Positions 9,797 through 21,434 of a stretch of DNA of 64,000 bases are shown piece by piece. Location: positions 6,312,295-6,376,294 of the forward strand of contig NZ_KE650771.1 in assembly GCF_000447295.1 (NCBI RefSeq), in the 5' to 3' direction. Below the pieces are notes generated by a model, which did no database searches, was not told the DNA's origin, and saw nothing but the letters and a program-made list of their open reading frames with translations. The DNA comes from Fischerella sp. PCC 9431. Its GTDB lineage: Bacteria > Cyanobacteriota > Cyanobacteriia > Cyanobacteriales > Nostocaceae. A program made the translations under genes and the position numbers. Each line of letters opens with the position of its first letter. Positions within the stretch are counted from its first letter, which is position 1.

Positions 9797-10441
9797 TCAA
9801 AATGTTGGCAACCAATTTACAGTAGTTAAAGAAGAACTGCTATTAGGGACAATTCCATACCCCTCTAATATCCATTTACCTCCTGTTTTGTAATTGAGTA
9901 AGGTATAAGAGCCTAAACTCGGTAATCGATTATTAGGTAAATTTCCACCTAACAGAGTTTGCGTAATTTCCCGAATGACATAAGCATGTGCAACCAATAT
10001 GAGTATGCCAGAGAAATTATCATTTACCCAGTCAGCCAATGCAGCACGAGTACGCACTATTAAATCTGCCATGCTCTCACCAGAACCTCTAGGAATATCA
10101 CGGCCAGAACGCAACTCGACAACAGCTTTAGGATCTAATACTTCAATCTGCTTCTCGGTTAATCCAGCCCAATTTCCACAATCTAGCTCGCGCAGTCGTG
10201 CATCATAATGAATTTCTAGCATTAGATCCTTAGCTATAATTTCCGCAGTTTGTCGCGCTCTTTGCAAGTCACTACTAACAATTCTTTCTGGATTATACTG
10301 ACGCAGTTCTTTTGTTAAAGCATAAACTTGCTCTAATCCCAGAGAACTCAATGGTACAGGTTGATGTCCCTGATAACGCCCTTGATCACTCCATTCACTA
10401 GCACCGTGACGTACCAAAATCAGTCGGTTTTCAGCAGTCAT
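9797..10441 (-). CDS. Histidine phosphatase (phosphoglycerate mutase-like)
   Basis: The 214-residue protein belongs to the histidine phosphatase superfamily. The phospho-acceptor motif LVRHGASEW is near residue 10, IVSSDLQRARQTAEI supplies the second Arg, RELDCGNWAGL the acid, and LVAHAYVIREI the second catalytic His. It is the last gene of the trp/isonitrile operon, directly after trpD. A true glycolytic mutase is unlikely; it could be a small-molecule phosphatase acting on a prenyl or sugar phosphate. No substrate can be assigned from sequence. Confidence 0.85.
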   Translation of the reverse strand: MTAENRLILVRHGASEWSDQGRYQGHQPVPLSSLGLEQVYALTKELRQYNPERIVSSDLQRARQTAEIIAKDLMLEIHYDARLRELDCGNWAGLTEKQIEVLDPKAVVELRSGRDIPRGSGESMADLIVRTRAALADWVNDNFSGILILVAHAYVIREITQTLLGGNLPNNRLPSLGSYTLLNYKTGGKWILEGYGIVPNSSSSLTTVNWLPTF

Positions 10442-10465
10442 AAAGCAGTCCTTGTTAGAAAGTTT

Positions 10466-11563
10466 TTAGCGGAGAAATTTAACAAGCAGTTGTAACTTTG
10501 TCCAAGCAACGCCGCTTGCAATGACATCTTGAGCAAGAGTCAAAGCTTTTGCAAAGGTAGTGAAATCATCTGCTGTTTCAGGAATTGCTTCACCAACGAA
10601 AAGTGCAAAAGCTGTATTTAAGGCTACTATATCTTGCTGTGCTTGAGTACCTTTACCTTGAAGAACTGCTTGGAGAATTCTGGCATTTTCCTGAACATCC
10701 CCACCCCTGAGTTCAGTAATTGGAGTCGGGTGAATTCCTAGTTTTTCAGGAGCAAGTTCAAGCAAGCGCAAATGTTGGTTTGATACGATCGCCAAGTCAG
10801 TAATATCAGCTAAACCTGCTTCGTCTAATTTCTCCCGTCCGTGAAGCGTGATGGCTTTACGAATTCCGAGTTGATGCAAAACCAGAGCAAAAGTCTCAAT
10901 TAACCTTGGATCATTAACACCTATAACCTGTCCTGTTGGTCGCAATGGATTAATTAGAGGGCCAAGCAAGTTAAAAACTGTACGTACTTTTAGTGTTTTC
11001 CGCAATGGGTAACAAACTTTCAAAGTAGGGTGCCAATCTTGTGCAAATAGAAAAGTTATACCAACTGCATCAACAGCCTCTTGAACTTTCTTACTACTTG
11101 CTTTTAAATTGACCCCTAAAGCTTCCAAAACATCTGCTGAACCGGTTTTACCAGATGCAGAACGATTACCATGTTTTGCAACTTTGACACCAGCAGCAGC
11201 AGTGACAAAAGCCACAGCAGTGGAAATATTAAATGTTGATGCTCCATCTCCACCAGTACCACAGGTATCAATGAGTGGTGAATCGCCCACAACTATATCC
11301 CGCAGTGTTGGTCGTAATGATTGGGAGTACAAAACCTTTACCATACCTAGCAACTCTTGTGCAGACACACCCTTCATCTGAATTGCTGCCAAAATTGCCC
11401 CAGATAAAACAGGAGGAATAGCATCTGTCAGCCAGCCGTACATTAATTCACTAGCTTGCTCAGTTGTCAGCGATTGACGGTCTAACAGCTGCTGCAACAA
11501 CTGACTCCAATTGTCAGAGTTATGAAAAGTTGAATTTGTTTCAACCACAGATGTTGTAACCAT
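10466..11563 (-). CDS. trpD: Anthranilate phosphoribosyltransferase
   Basis: TrpD transfers phosphoribose from PRPP to anthranilate. Signature motifs are the PRPP-binding [35 protein letters not shown], and [12 protein letters not shown] in the expected spacing; 365 residues is normal for cyanobacteria. It sits between trpB and the histidine phosphatase in a run of Trp genes lacking trpF, which must be supplied elsewhere. A pathway-dedicated copy is inferred from its position in the isonitrile cluster. Confidence 0.96.
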   Translation of the reverse strand: MVTTSVVETNSTFHNSDNWSQLLQQLLDRQSLTTEQASELMYGWLTDAIPPVLSGAILAAIQMKGVSAQELLGMVKVLYSQSLRPTLRDIVVGDSPLIDTCGTGGDGASTFNISTAVAFVTAAAGVKVAKHGNRSASGKTGSADVLEALGVNLKASSKKVQEAVDAVGITFLFAQDWHPTLKVCYPLRKTLKVRTVFNLLGPLINPLRPTGQVIGVNDPRLIETFALVLHQLGIRKAITLHGREKLDEAGLADITDLAIVSNQHLRLLELAPEKLGIHPTPITELRGGDVQENARILQAVLQGKGTQAQQDIVALNTAFALFVGEAIPETADDFTTFAKALTLAQDVIASGVAWTKLQLLVKFLR

Positions 11564-11587
11564 ATTTCAGTAATAGTATATTCTCAT

Positions 11588-12835
11588 TTAAACAAGGTTT
11601 AAAAATTGGATAGCTGTTTGCACATCTTTATCACCTCGCCCTGAACAGTTAATCACAATTCGGGGACTAGCTGTAAGTTGTGGACAAAGAGTATCGAGAT
11701 ATGCGATCGCATGGGCTGTTTCCAGCGCTGGAATAATTCCTTCGAGTTGTGAAAGAAGTTGAAATGCTTGTAGGGCTTGTTGGTCTGTCACACTGTAATA
11801 TTCAGCACGTCCTATTTGTTTTAAATAACTATGTTCAGGTCCAACTCCGGGATAATCTAACCCAGCACTAATAGAGTGGGCTTCAACAATTTGACCATCT
11901 TCATCTTGCAGTACATAACTCATAGCACCATGTAAAACTCCGACTCTTCCTTTAGTCAAAGTTGCTGCATGTTTATCTGTATTAACACCTTCACCAGCCG
12001 CTTCAACACCAATTAGGCGCACAGAAGGTTCATCCACAAATTCATGAAACAGTCCAATCGCATTGGAACCTCCACCCACACAAGCCAAAAGAATATCCGG
12101 TAGTCCTCCCCATTTCTCAATTGCTTGAGCGCGAGTTTCTTTACCAATTATTGCGTGAAAATCTCGCACCATCATTGGGTAAGGATGGGGTCCGGCAACT
12201 GAACCTAAGATATAGTGGGTTGTTTCGACGTTTGTTACCCAATCGCGAATTGCCTGGGAAGTAGCATCTTTGAGGGTTCCTGTTCCTGCTTCGACAGATC
12301 GAACCTCTGCTCCCATCAACCGCATCCGAAACACATTAAGGGCCTGCCGTTCCATGTCATGGATACCCATGTAAATCACGCATTTTAAGCCAAAACGAGC
12401 GCAAACTGTGGCAGTAGCAACACCGTGTTGACCTGCTCCCGTTTCTGCTACAATACGCCGTTTACCCATGCGCTTGGCTAACAGTACTTGCGCCAGAGCA
12501 TTGTTAATTTTGTGCGCTCCTGTGTGGTTTAAGTCTTCACGTTTAAGATAAATTTGTGGTCCGGTACCATCAGGTTTAGCATAATGCTCAGTTAATCTTT
12601 GAGCAAAGTAAAGGGGAGTAGAACGCCCAACATAATCTCGTAGCAGTGCTTGAAGCTCTTGTTGGAACAGTGGCTCAGTGCGGTATTGCCGAAAGGCAGT
12701 TTCTAATTCACTCAGTGCTGACATTAAAGTTTCAGGTACATACTTACCGCCAAATTGACCAAACCTGCCATTTGGGTCAGGCTGTTGAGTGAGTAATTGA
12801 CTTGCAACTTGATTGTATTGTGTATTTAATAACAT
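11588..12835 (-). CDS. trpB: Tryptophan synthase beta chain
   Basis: This is the PLP enzyme joining indole and serine. Visible are [16 protein letters not shown], the PLP-Lys motif [14 protein letters not shown], the [10 protein letters not shown] loop, the phosphate-binding [10 protein letters not shown] and the C-terminal NCSGRGDKD. The preferred start is the Met at 12835 (MLLNTQYNQ), giving a normal-length N-terminus; the frame is open to 12895 with 20 extra hydrophobic residues. It precedes trpD and follows trpA, with which it forms the alpha2-beta2 channeling complex. Confidence 0.96.
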   Translation of the reverse strand: MLLNTQYNQVASQLLTQQPDPNGRFGQFGGKYVPETLMSALSELETAFRQYRTEPLFQQELQALLRDYVGRSTPLYFAQRLTEHYAKPDGTGPQIYLKREDLNHTGAHKINNALAQVLLAKRMGKRRIVAETGAGQHGVATATVCARFGLKCVIYMGIHDMERQALNVFRMRLMGAEVRSVEAGTGTLKDATSQAIRDWVTNVETTHYILGSVAGPHPYPMMVRDFHAIIGKETRAQAIEKWGGLPDILLACVGGGSNAIGLFHEFVDEPSVRLIGVEAAGEGVNTDKHAATLTKGRVGVLHGAMSYVLQDEDGQIVEAHSISAGLDYPGVGPEHSYLKQIGRAEYYSVTDQQALQAFQLLSQLEGIIPALETAHAIAYLDTLCPQLTASPRIVINCSGRGDKDVQTAIQFLNLV

Positions 12836-12922
12836 AAGAAATACAGGAAAATACTGTTGTACAATGTTTGAAAATTCAAAAAATAAATTATTCAAATTAT
12901 TGACTCAAAGCAATTTCTTTCA

Positions 12923-12949
12923 CCCTTGTCTCCCTTGTCTCCCTTGTCT
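12923..12949. repeat. Tandem 9-bp repeat CCCTTGTCT x3
   Basis: Three perfect head-to-tail copies lie in the short gap between trpA and trpB. This looks like a slipped-strand microsatellite typical of heterocystous cyanobacteria, with no visible function. Confidence 0.85.
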
Positions 12950-12974
12950 TTTGATGAGACGCCCTTTAATTCTC

Positions 12975-13799
12975 TTATCTTTTGCTTTCTACCTCTTGCC
13001 TTGCGTCTTCGATAGATGTCTGCAAATCACGACAGAAATCTTTAATTGCTTCGAGTCCTTGATATGGTGTACTTGCAGCTAAACGCTCTACAAAAGCACT
13101 ACCAACAATCACAGCATCTGCGCCCCAATTCCTAACTTGACGAGCTTGTTCTGGTTTGGATATGCCAAAACCAACACCAATAGGTTTATCTGTGACACTG
13201 CGGATCTCTTGAAGCACATCCTTAACCCGTGTTTGCAAATAGGAGCGTACACCAGTAACGCCTGTTACACTCACCAAATAAATAAATCCACGAGATTGAC
13301 GAGCGATCGCTTCTATGCGTTCTTTTGAACTTGTAGGAGTCACTAATAAAATAACTTCAATCCCCACAGTATCAGCAACCTCTAACAAATTACTTGCCTC
13401 ATCCAAAGGTAAATCAGGGACCACTAACCCCTTAATTCCTGATGCTGCGGCTTTTTCTAGAAACGAAACTGTGCCTAAATTTAAAATTGGGTTGTAGTAA
13501 GTAAAAAGAATAATAGGCGATCGTAATTTAGGCGTAACTGTTTGAGCCATTTGCAAAACAGTCTCTAAACGAGTTCCCCGTTTTAAAGCACGGGTTGCAG
13601 CTGCTTGAATCACTGGTCCATCAGCCAATGGATCTGAGTAAGGAACTCCCAGTTCAATAAAATCAGCACCATTAGAATCTAAAATTTGTAAGGCTTGTGC
13701 TGTGATTTCCAAATTAGGATCACCAGCTAGTACAAAAGGAATCAAAGCGCACTGATTACTAGCTCGTAAAGATGCAAAGTGATGAGAAATAGAAGTCAT
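12975..13799 (-). CDS. trpA: Tryptophan synthase alpha chain
   Basis: TrpA cleaves indole-3-glycerol phosphate to indole and glyceraldehyde-3-phosphate. Motifs are the catalytic Glu in [27 protein letters not shown]-like strand [18 protein letters not shown] (catalytic Asp region) and [11 protein letters not shown] with [10 protein letters not shown] for phosphate binding. At 274 residues it has normal length. It lies in the order trpC-trpA-trpB-trpD in transcription direction. Confidence 0.96.
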   Translation of the reverse strand: MTSISHHFASLRASNQCALIPFVLAGDPNLEITAQALQILDSNGADFIELGVPYSDPLADGPVIQAAATRALKRGTRLETVLQMAQTVTPKLRSPIILFTYYNPILNLGTVSFLEKAAASGIKGLVVPDLPLDEASNLLEVADTVGIEVILLVTPTSSKERIEAIARQSRGFIYLVSVTGVTGVRSYLQTRVKDVLQEIRSVTDKPIGVGFGISKPEQARQVRNWGADAVIVGSAFVERLAASTPYQGLEAIKDFCRDLQTSIEDARQEVESKR

Positions 13800-13800
13800 T

Positions 13801-13867
13801 CGATTTTGGATTTGAGATTTTGGATTTTAGAGTTTAGATTTGAAATTTTGGATTTGAGATTTGAGAT
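13801..13867. repeat. GATTTTGGATTTGAG-type imperfect tandem repeats
   Basis: The spacer between trpA and trpC is made almost wholly of variants of GATTTGAGATTTTGG. It is a low-complexity tandem array common in cyanobacterial intergenic DNA. Confidence 0.7.
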
Positions 13868-13881
13868 TGACTCCACAGATT

Positions 13882-14745
13882 CTATTTATTCATAAGCTTT
13901 TTTACAGCCTGTTCTAAATCTGTTTGCTTCACCAAAGATTCTCCAATCAAAACTGCTTCAGCTCCTGCTTGTGCAACAAAAGCTAAGTCAGCTGATGTGT
14001 ACAAACCAGACTCACTTACGATAGTGATACCTAAACTACTTAATTGTTCTCGACGCTGTTTCAATAAACGTTGAGTCGTTTCTAACTCAACGCTAAAATC
14101 TTCAAGATTACGGTTATTAATCCCTATTAATTGCACATTTGATAATGCCAGTACCCGATCAAGTTCAACCAGAGTATGCACTTCTACTAAAGCGGTCATA
14201 CCCAAATGGCGAACAATCTGTAGAAAATCCGCAAGAATTTCGTTCGATAAGATAGCAGCAATCAATAATACTGCATCTGCTCCATTGACTCTTGCAAAAT
14301 AAATTTGGTAAGGGTCAATAATAAACTCTTTACATAATAAAGGTAATCCTACACTTTTTCTAATTAACCGTAGATTCTCAAAACTGCCTTGAAAGAATTG
14401 TTGGTCAGTTAGTACTGATAGACAGCTAGCACCACCTTGTTCGTATGCTTGAGCAATCTTAACTGGGTCAAAATCGGCACGAATTACTCCTTTACTCGGT
14501 GAAGCTTTCTTAACTTCAGCAATTAAGCTCGGTTTATTCGGATTTTGCCGTAAAGCATCTAGGAAATTTCGTAAAGGAGGGGCAATACTAACCTGATTTT
14601 GTAAGTCTGCAAAAGACAGTTGCTCACCCATCGATGCAACTTCCTTTTGTTTGTGCCATACAATTTCTTCGAGAATATGGCGCGGTTTCGTTGAGTTTAT
14701 TTCAAGGGTGGAGATACTCTTACGTACATCCATAGGAGATAGCAT
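13882..14745 (-). CDS. trpC: Indole-3-glycerol phosphate synthase
   Basis: This TIM-barrel enzyme closes the indole ring. Motifs are [15 protein letters not shown] (catalytic Lys), [25 protein letters not shown] (second Lys), [12 protein letters not shown] and VSESGLY with AVLIGESLV. At 287 residues with a short N-terminal extension it is standard for cyanobacteria. It is monofunctional: no trpF domain is fused. Confidence 0.96.
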   Translation of the reverse strand: MLSPMDVRKSISTLEINSTKPRHILEEIVWHKQKEVASMGEQLSFADLQNQVSIAPPLRNFLDALRQNPNKPSLIAEVKKASPSKGVIRADFDPVKIAQAYEQGGASCLSVLTDQQFFQGSFENLRLIRKSVGLPLLCKEFIIDPYQIYFARVNGADAVLLIAAILSNEILADFLQIVRHLGMTALVEVHTLVELDRVLALSNVQLIGINNRNLEDFSVELETTQRLLKQRREQLSSLGITIVSESGLYTSADLAFVAQAGAEAVLIGESLVKQTDLEQAVKKLMNK

Positions 14746-14790
14746 TGATCATAAACAACAATTGCATACTTGAAAAAGTTTGGTAGTAAA

Positions 14791-14846
14791 GTTTGTAGTA
14801 AGCACTTTAGTGCTTCAAAATAAGGACTAAAGTCCTTACTACAAAC
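14791..14846. repeat. Composite palindromic dispersed repeat
   Basis: Outer arms GTTTGTAGTAAG and CTTACTACAAAC enclose two small hairpins (GCACTTTAGTGC and AAGGACTAAAGTCCTT). The same modular design occurs at 63555-63610, and a single-hairpin version at 27568. It lies between trpC and trpEG and could fold in the transcript. Confidence 0.8.
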
Positions 14847-14887
14847 CCTAAAGACTAGCTAATTCAAAAGCATATTCAAAAAAATAT

Positions 14888-17092
14888 TTATGCAACGACA
14901 ACTGAAGAGTATTTTTTATTTGTACATCCACTGACTACATTCTTAATAATCTCCAGACCAATTCCTCCAGCTAAAGTCATAATTGATTCTGGGTGAAATT
15001 GAACCCCAATAATCGGCAATGTTTGATGTTCGATACCCATAATTACGCCGTCATCTGACATTGCTGTCACTTTGAATTCTTTGGGAAGAGTCTCAGGTAA
15101 AGCAAATAATGAGTGATATCTACCCACTTGAAATGATTTGGGTAAATTTTTGAAAGTAACAGACTCTGGGTCAGTAACACAAACCCGTGATATCTTACCA
15201 TGCTGAGGATAACTCAGAACTCCGAGTTTACCTGCGAAAGCTTCAACAATAGACTGCAATCCCAAACAAACACCAAAAATGGGAATCTGTCGTTTGATAC
15301 AAGCCTCTACTGTCTGAGCTACATGAAAGTCACTGGGTCTACCAGGACCAGGAGAGAAGACGACAAGATCCGGCTTTTCTATATCAAAGACTGATTCGCA
15401 AAAGCCGTGGCGTAATGTTTTGACGACAGCACCAGTTTGACGAATATAGTTTGCTAAAGTGTGAACAAATGAATCTTCATAGTCAATCAGTAAAATTTGT
15501 TTGTTTTGTTCAGCTTGAGATTTGATAAAGTTTTGATTGATGTCGATGTCGTTGACAATACTATCACTCTTGTGTTGAGTCTGGTAAAGTGTTTGAAACA
15601 GAGCAGCAGCTTTGGTAAGAGTTTCTTGGGCTTCTGCTTGTGGGTCGGAATCATAAAGAACTGTTGCACCCACTCGCACTTCGGCAATTGAGTCCTTAAG
15701 CTGGATTGTTCGCAGAATCAGACCTGTATTCAAATCTCCTTTGAAAGTTAAGTAACCAACTGCTCCACCATACCAACGTCGAGAACTGCGCTCATGCTGT
15801 TCAATAAACTGCATTGCTGACCGTTTTGGCGCTCCTGTGACTGTAACAGCCCACAGATGAGTGAGAAATGCATCTAAAGCATCAAACTCAGGTCTTAGTA
15901 ATCCTTCTACATGATCTACTGTGTGAATTAAATGACTGTATATCTCAATTTGACGACGACCAATTACTTGTACTGAACCTGGTTCACAGATACGCGACTT
16001 ATCATTGCGATCCACATCAGTACACATGGTCAGTTCAGCTTCATCTTTGCCTGAGTTGAGAAGCGTCTGAATTTGAGCAGCATCATCAATTGCATTTTCT
16101 CCCCGGCGGATAGTACCACTAATTGGGCAAGTTTCTACACGTTTGCCTTCAGTTCGCACAAACATTTCTGGGGATGCACCAATCAGATACTCTCCACCTA
16201 AATTCAAAATGAATCCATAGGGGCTAGGATTGATTTGTTGTAAAGTCCGAAATAATTCTGCTGGAGATTGTTGACATTGTCTATAAAAGCTTTGACTCGG
16301 AACAACTTCAAACAAGTCACCACGACGGAAGTAATGAAGTGCTTTACAAACTTGCTGTGCATATTCATCAGGTTCATGATCTGAAGATTGAGCAGGAGTC
16401 AGACATTTACCTCTGTAATCAATGACTTCACCACTGCGAAAAATTCCCTTAGTACTACCATGTTTGGTTTCAAATTCATATTGTAAACAAAATGCACGTT
16501 GTAAATAATAATCAATTATGAATAATTCATCTGGTAAATAAAGTAATAAATCTTGCTGCTCTGTAGAACGCAGGAGCAGTTTTTCCATAGATTCAAATTG
16601 AAAAACCAAATCATAACCGAAAGCACCATAAAGTCCTAAATGCTCATCTTCAGAACTTTCAAAAGCATATAAGATTTCGCGAATGATACTGAAAACTGAT
16701 GGTTGCTTACTTCTTTCTTCTTCTGAAAAGAAACTTTCTTTTGCTTTTATATAACCAGTAATCTGCTGCTCATTCTGGTCAATTTCTTCTAGTTGCTGGT
16801 GCTTCTCTAAAAGCTCTGCCAGATATGAAATTATTACTTTACCTCGTTGATTATGAGCGGTGATTTTGAAAAAACTTTCACGAGTCACAAGTTCTAAGGG
16901 TGGATTCACAAAACCAATTGCCCATCTTTTATATCTTCCTGGATATTCATAGCTGCTTTTGAATAATCCTCCACGTTGAGAATCAATACACGATAAAATA
17001 TGTTCGATCCCAGTCTCTATGAATGTCTCGCTCACAAGGCGAGATACCTTAACTCCACCTTTGGTTTTGTAATTATGATTATTCAAAAACAT
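14888..17092 (-). CDS. trpE: Fused anthranilate synthase (TrpE-TrpG)
   Basis: A single 734-residue chain carries the aminase (TrpE, residues ~1-520) and the glutamine amidotransferase (TrpG, ~545-734). TrpE motifs include RRGDLFEVVPSQ, PSPYGFILNLGG, GASPEMFVR, CPISGTIRRG and VTVTGAPKRSAM. TrpG has GVCLGLQSI (nucleophile Cys) and VQFHPESI (His-Glu). Fused enzymes of this kind occur in cyanobacteria and rhizobia. The N-terminal RGGLFKSSYEYPGRYKRW region corresponds to the Trp-feedback site region, but sensitivity cannot be judged by eye. It makes the anthranilate that feeds trpD, C, A and B downstream. Confidence 0.95.
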   Translation of the reverse strand: MFLNNHNYKTKGGVKVSRLVSETFIETGIEHILSCIDSQRGGLFKSSYEYPGRYKRWAIGFVNPPLELVTRESFFKITAHNQRGKVIISYLAELLEKHQQLEEIDQNEQQITGYIKAKESFFSEEERSKQPSVFSIIREILYAFESSEDEHLGLYGAFGYDLVFQFESMEKLLLRSTEQQDLLLYLPDELFIIDYYLQRAFCLQYEFETKHGSTKGIFRSGEVIDYRGKCLTPAQSSDHEPDEYAQQVCKALHYFRRGDLFEVVPSQSFYRQCQQSPAELFRTLQQINPSPYGFILNLGGEYLIGASPEMFVRTEGKRVETCPISGTIRRGENAIDDAAQIQTLLNSGKDEAELTMCTDVDRNDKSRICEPGSVQVIGRRQIEIYSHLIHTVDHVEGLLRPEFDALDAFLTHLWAVTVTGAPKRSAMQFIEQHERSSRRWYGGAVGYLTFKGDLNTGLILRTIQLKDSIAEVRVGATVLYDSDPQAEAQETLTKAAALFQTLYQTQHKSDSIVNDIDINQNFIKSQAEQNKQILLIDYEDSFVHTLANYIRQTGAVVKTLRHGFCESVFDIEKPDLVVFSPGPGRPSDFHVAQTVEACIKRQIPIFGVCLGLQSIVEAFAGKLGVLSYPQHGKISRVCVTDPESVTFKNLPKSFQVGRYHSLFALPETLPKEFKVTAMSDDGVIMGIEHQTLPIIGVQFHPESIMTLAGGIGLEIIKNVVSGCTNKKYSSVVVA

Positions 17093-17145
17093 TTATTCTT
17101 TTCTCCTATCACTTAAACCAAATTCCTTAATGTCCCCCTTGTATT

Positions 17146-18051
17146 TCATGTGTTGGTAGCATGTATTGATAAAGCAAGATGTCCTGTGGATATAGGATAT
17201 TTTTGAGGACAACGACCAAAAACTTTACTAATTCCAATCATGTCCTGAATTAACTTGCCATATTGCTCTGGCGTTAAAGATTGAGGACCATCAGAAAGCG
17301 CTTTGGCTGGATCAGGGTGGACTTCAATCATCAGCGAATCAGCGCCAGCTGCTATAGCAGCCATAGCCATTGCAGGTACATACTCTGCTCGACCTGTGCC
17401 ATGACTGGGGTCAATTACGATTGGTAAGTGAGTGAGCGATCGCAGTACTGGTATGGCACTTAGATCTAATGTGTTACGTGTATACTGTTGGTCAAATGTA
17501 CGAATTCCTCGCTCGCACAAAATTACATTTGGGTTCCCTGCTGTCAGTATGTACTCAGCTGCCATTAACCATTCTTCAATAGTGGCAGACATACCCCGTT
17601 TCAGCAAAACTGGTTTGTTTATTGCTCCCACTCGCTTTAAAAGTGAGAAATTTTGCATGTTACGCGCACCGATTTGGATAATGTCTGCGACAGAAGCAAC
17701 TTTCTCAAGGTCAGCTGTATCCATGACTTCCGTCACAATACCTAAACCTGTAACTTGACGAGCGATCGCCAACAAACCCAAAGCACTTTCACCATGACCT
17801 TGAAAAGCATAAGGAGAAGTACGAGGCTTAAAAGCTCCACCTCGCAAAAATTTAGCACCAACTGCTTTAACTTGCAAAGCAGTATAAATAATCATTTCTT
17901 CGTTTTCTACAGAACAGGGACCAGCTATTTGAACAATCGGATGGTTTTGACCAAAAGCTACTATTTCATTAGGTGTTGAGACAAAAATTTCACTTGGCTT
18001 TCCATTGTGAAATTCTCGACTAGCAAGTTTAAAAGCTTTATTTATCGACAT
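17146..18051 (-). CDS. 3-deoxy-7-phosphoheptulonate (DAHP) synthase, type I-beta, without regulatory domain
   Basis: This is the first shikimate-pathway enzyme. Motifs [59 protein letters not shown] and IDPSHGTGR place it in the KDO8P-synthase-like subgroup (Thermotoga AroF/Bacillus AroA type). The protein starts at the linker (KLASREFH) just before the barrel. The ~65-residue ferredoxin-like (ACT-like) domain that binds Tyr or Phe in Thermotoga-type enzymes is missing, and no chorismate mutase is fused. A feedback-insensitive enzyme for alkaloid supply is therefore inferred. It is upstream of trpEG in the operon. Confidence 0.93.
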   Translation of the reverse strand: MSINKAFKLASREFHNGKPSEIFVSTPNEIVAFGQNHPIVQIAGPCSVENEEMIIYTALQVKAVGAKFLRGGAFKPRTSPYAFQGHGESALGLLAIARQVTGLGIVTEVMDTADLEKVASVADIIQIGARNMQNFSLLKRVGAINKPVLLKRGMSATIEEWLMAAEYILTAGNPNVILCERGIRTFDQQYTRNTLDLSAIPVLRSLTHLPIVIDPSHGTGRAEYVPAMAMAAIAAGADSLMIEVHPDPAKALSDGPQSLTPEQYGKLIQDMIGISKVFGRCPQKYPISTGHLALSIHATNT

Positions 18052-18152
18052 AATATTCTCAATATCTCAATATAAGAAGATTGAGGAGACAGGAGAGATT
18101 GGTAAGACAAGGAGGACAAGACAGACAAGCAGAGCAAGGGATAATTTTCCAC

Positions 18153-18187
18153 AATCCCCAATCCCCAATCCCCGATCCCTGATCCCC
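18153..18187. repeat. Heptanucleotide tandem repeat (AATCCCC family) x5
   Basis: Five 7-bp units (AATCCCC three times, then GATCCCT and GATCCCC) follow the ispG stop codon region. The reverse complement of the same unit forms an array at 62724-62758. This is a cyanobacterial STRR-type repeat. Confidence 0.85.
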
Positions 18188-18191
18188 GATT

Positions 18192-19418
18192 TTAAGGATC
18201 AACCCAACGGCCATCAGCTTTGATCAAATTAATCAGTTCTTCAACTCCTTGGGATTCTGGTACTTTTTTGATTTCTTCTCGCCCACGATACAAAGAGATA
18301 TAGCCAGGTTGCTTACCAACATAACCGTAGTCTGCATCTGCCATTTCTCCAGGGCCGTTGACTATGCAGCCCATGACAGCAATGTCCAAACCTGTAAGGT
18401 GTTTCGTAGCTTCTCGCACTTGGTGCAAAACTTCTTCTAAATTAAACAAGGTACGACCACAGGAGGGACAAGCCACATACTCTACCATAGTCTTACGTAA
18501 TCCCAGAGCTTGCAGAATACTGTAGCAAACAGGAATTTCTTTTTCTGGTGCTTCTGTTAGAGAGACGCGGATTGTATCACCAATACCATCGGCTAAAAGA
18601 GTGGCAATTCCAGCCGTGGATTTAATCCGACCATATTCTCCATCACCTGCTTCTGTTACACCAAGGTGTAAGGGGTAATCCATACCCAATTCATCCATCC
18701 GTAGAGCCATCAGACGATAGGCAGCAATCATTACAGGAACTCTGGAGGCTTTCAGGGAAATTACTAAGTTGCGGAAATCGAGAGATTCACAAATACGAAT
18801 AAATTCCAGAGCAGACTGTACCATACCTTCGGGAGTATCACCGTAGGTAAATAACATCCTCTCTGCTAGCGAACCGTGATTGACACCAATCCGCATAGCT
18901 TTTCCCTGGTCGCGTAGAGAGAGGACTAAAGGCTCTAAAGTTTGACGAATTTTATCGCCAATTTCATCAAATTCAGCTTGGGTGTATTCTGTACGATTAG
19001 TGTTGGGCTTTTCAAAGACATACAATCCAGGATTAATCCGTACTTTATCGACATGTTTTGCCACTTCTAAAGCAATTTTCATGCCATTGTGGTGGACATC
19101 AGCAACCAAAGGAACATCTTGGTAGGTTGCTTTGAGCTTTTGCTTGATGTCAGCAACAGCTTTAGCGTGAGCCAGACTGGGTACGGTGACGCGGACAATT
19201 TCACAGCCAATTTCATGCAAGCGACGAATAGCATCTACAGATGCTTCCACATCTAAAGTATCTTCATTAATCATTGACTGGACTACTACCGGGAAACCAC
19301 CACCAACGGTGACATTAGCCACACGCACCGGGCGAGTTTTCCTGCGAGGGATAATGGTATTCGTGAATGTCTCCTGAGAAGGAGAATTGGAGATGATGGG
19401 AGTTGAAAGAGTTTGCAT
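18192..19418 (-). CDS. ispG: 4-hydroxy-3-methylbut-2-en-1-yl diphosphate synthase
   Basis: IspG (GcpE) is the [4Fe-4S] enzyme converting MEcPP to HMBPP. Visible are [58 protein letters not shown] and the cluster-binding [11 protein letters not shown] plus [11 protein letters not shown]. At 408 residues it has the usual bacterial/cyanobacterial length. It is placed between dxs and the DAHP synthase, so isoprenoid and Trp supply genes are interleaved in one transcription direction. Confidence 0.96.
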   Translation of the reverse strand: MQTLSTPIISNSPSQETFTNTIIPRRKTRPVRVANVTVGGGFPVVVQSMINEDTLDVEASVDAIRRLHEIGCEIVRVTVPSLAHAKAVADIKQKLKATYQDVPLVADVHHNGMKIALEVAKHVDKVRINPGLYVFEKPNTNRTEYTQAEFDEIGDKIRQTLEPLVLSLRDQGKAMRIGVNHGSLAERMLFTYGDTPEGMVQSALEFIRICESLDFRNLVISLKASRVPVMIAAYRLMALRMDELGMDYPLHLGVTEAGDGEYGRIKSTAGIATLLADGIGDTIRVSLTEAPEKEIPVCYSILQALGLRKTMVEYVACPSCGRTLFNLEEVLHQVREATKHLTGLDIAVMGCIVNGPGEMADADYGYVGKQPGYISLYRGREEIKKVPESQGVEELINLIKADGRWVDP

Positions 19419-19490
19419 ATATTACTATTTTTGATGTCTACAACAGAAAAGCAGTAAAACTAATTTGTCATTTTTCAAAATTACAAATTA

Positions 19491-21434
19491 CTATGAACGG
19501 GTTTTTTGCTCAAAGGAGCCGTTTTGCAATACTTTTATATCCAAATTGGATTGTTGTTGAAATTCTTTGAGAATGCGATCGGCAATCTTTGGAGGAGTTA
19601 AGCCTAATTCTGATAGAGATTCTTCTGGGGTAGCATGTTCAACTAATTTGTCTGTTACACCCAGACGAATGAGTGGAACAATCACACGGTGTTCAAGTAG
19701 AGCTTCAGCAACAGCTGAACCAAAGCCACCCATTAAACAACCTTCTTCCAAAGTAAAGACTTGACCAATTTGTTTCGCAAGAGGCACGATTAAGTCAATA
19801 TCTAAAGGTTTGGCAAAGCGAGCATTGACTACAGTTGCTTGAATACCATGTTCATTCAAAATAGCAGCAGCTTGCAGCGCTGGATATACCATAGAACCAT
19901 AAGCTACCATCAGCACATCGTCTCCATGACGAAGGATTTCTCCTTTCCCAATTGGTAAGCTTTCCCAGCCTTCTGACATTAGGGGAACTCCCTGACCTTC
20001 ACCACGAGGATATCGCATAGCAATAGGGCCATCGGTGTAGTTGACGCCAGTGGTCAGCATTTGCTGGAGTTCGGCTTCATCTTTAGGAGCCATCAACACC
20101 ATATTTGGAATGCAACGCAAATAGGCGATGTCGTACATTCCTTGATGGGTGGGGCCATCTGCTCCAACCACACCGGATCGATCCATGCAGAAGAAGACAG
20201 GTAAATTTTGAATGCAGACATCATGGATGATTTGATCATATGCTCGTTGCAAGAAGGTCGAGTAGATGGCAACCACAGGACGCATACCCTCACATGCTAG
20301 ACCTGCTGCTAGTGTTACTCCATGCTGCTCGGCAATTCCTACATCAATATATTGTTCAGGTAAATTTTTTTGTAAAATATCTAACTTTGTCCCGGTGGAC
20401 ATGGCTGCGGTGATACCGATGACTTTGGAGTTACCTTTGGCAATTTTGGTGAGAGTTTCACCAAAGACCTTAGAATAACTTGGTGGTTTGGGTTTGCTAG
20501 AGGTGATTGCTTTGCCTGTTGCTAAATTGAATTTAGATTGGGCATGATAGCCAACTCTCTCTTGTTCAGCAAATTCATAGCCTTTGCCTTTGATCGTTGC
20601 TACATGCACTAATACTGGGCCAGTTTGTTGATGTGCTTGGTCAAAACTAGCTATCAGTTCTAGCAAATTATGACCATCAATTGGGCCCATGTAGGTAAAG
20701 CCTAATTCTTCAAATACCGCCCCTACTTTTGGCACTGCTAGACGTTTTATACCTTGCTTAATCCGGTTTAATTCTGGTGCGAGGAAATTACCTACAGGTG
20801 ATAGATGCTCAAACTGTTCTTCCAGTTGTTTGAGCAACTGGACTGGCGAACTAAATCGCAGTTGATTGAGGTGAGAAGAAAGCGCCCCGACGTTTGGAGA
20901 AATCGACATCTCATTGTCGTTGAGTACAACTAACAATTTAGTTTTGGGCAAGTAACCAGCATGATTAATTGCTTCTAGGGCCATACCTCCTGTCAATGCA
21001 CCATCACCGATGACTGCAACGACTTTGAAATTTTCTCCTTTCATATCTCTGGCAAGAGCCATCCCTAAAGCCGCAGAGATACTAGTAGAAGCATGACCAG
21101 CACCAAAATGGTCAAACTGGCTTTCGCAGCGTTTGAGATAACCTGCAATACCATTTTTTTGTCGCAAAGTATGAAAGCGATCGCACCGTCCAGTTATTAA
21201 CTTATGTGGATAAGCTTGATGACCCACATCCCAAATAACTTTATCTCGATTAAGATCTAAAGTCTGGTAAAGTCCCAACGTCAGTTCAACCACACCTAGA
21301 CCTGGACCAAGATGACCTCCACTAGTAGATACTGTTTGTAGGTGCTTTTCTCGAATTTGACGTGCAATTTCTTCCAATTGCGGAATTGACAATCCATGTA
21401 ATTGATTTGGATGAGTAATTTGGTTCAGTTTCAT
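19491..21434 (-). CDS. dxs: 1-deoxy-D-xylulose-5-phosphate synthase
   Basis: Dxs is the thiamine-diphosphate enzyme that commits pyruvate and glyceraldehyde-3-phosphate to the MEP pathway. Motifs are [25 protein letters not shown], the ThDP motif [15 protein letters not shown] ... [12 protein letters not shown], and [15 protein letters not shown]. The start [16 protein letters not shown] at 21434 fits cyanobacterial Dxs; four extra residues from 21446 are also possible. It is the rate-limiting step, so its presence in the cluster suggests dedicated precursor supply. Confidence 0.96.
   Translation of the reverse strand: MKLNQITHPNQLHGLSIPQLEEIARQIREKHLQTVSTSGGHLGPGLGVVELTLGLYQTLDLNRDKVIWDVGHQAYPHKLITGRCDRFHTLRQKNGIAGYLKRCESQFDHFGAGHASTSISAALGMALARDMKGENFKVVAVIGDGALTGGMALEAINHAGYLPKTKLLVVLNDNEMSISPNVGALSSHLNQLRFSSPVQLLKQLEEQFEHLSPVGNFLAPELNRIKQGIKRLAVPKVGAVFEELGFTYMGPIDGHNLLELIASFDQAHQQTGPVLVHVATIKGKGYEFAEQERVGYHAQSKFNLATGKAITSSKPKPPSYSKVFGETLTKIAKGNSKVIGITAAMSTGTKLDILQKNLPEQYIDVGIAEQHGVTLAAGLACEGMRPVVAIYSTFLQRAYDQIIHDVCIQNLPVFFCMDRSGVVGADGPTHQGMYDIAYLRCIPNMVLMAPKDEAELQQMLTTGVNYTDGPIAMRYPRGEGQGVPLMSEGWESLPIGKGEILRHGDDVLMVAYGSMVYPALQAAAILNEHGIQATVVNARFAKPLDIDLIVPLAKQIGQVFTLEEGCLMGGFGSAVAEALLEHRVIVPLIRLGVTDKLVEHATPEESLSELGLTPPKIADRILKEFQQQSNLDIKVLQNGSFEQKTRS

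Noticed and set aside
18153-18187. CRISPR-like array
   Set aside because: The units are 7 bp with no spacers, so these are tandem microsatellites; the same holds for 12923, 52824 and 62724.
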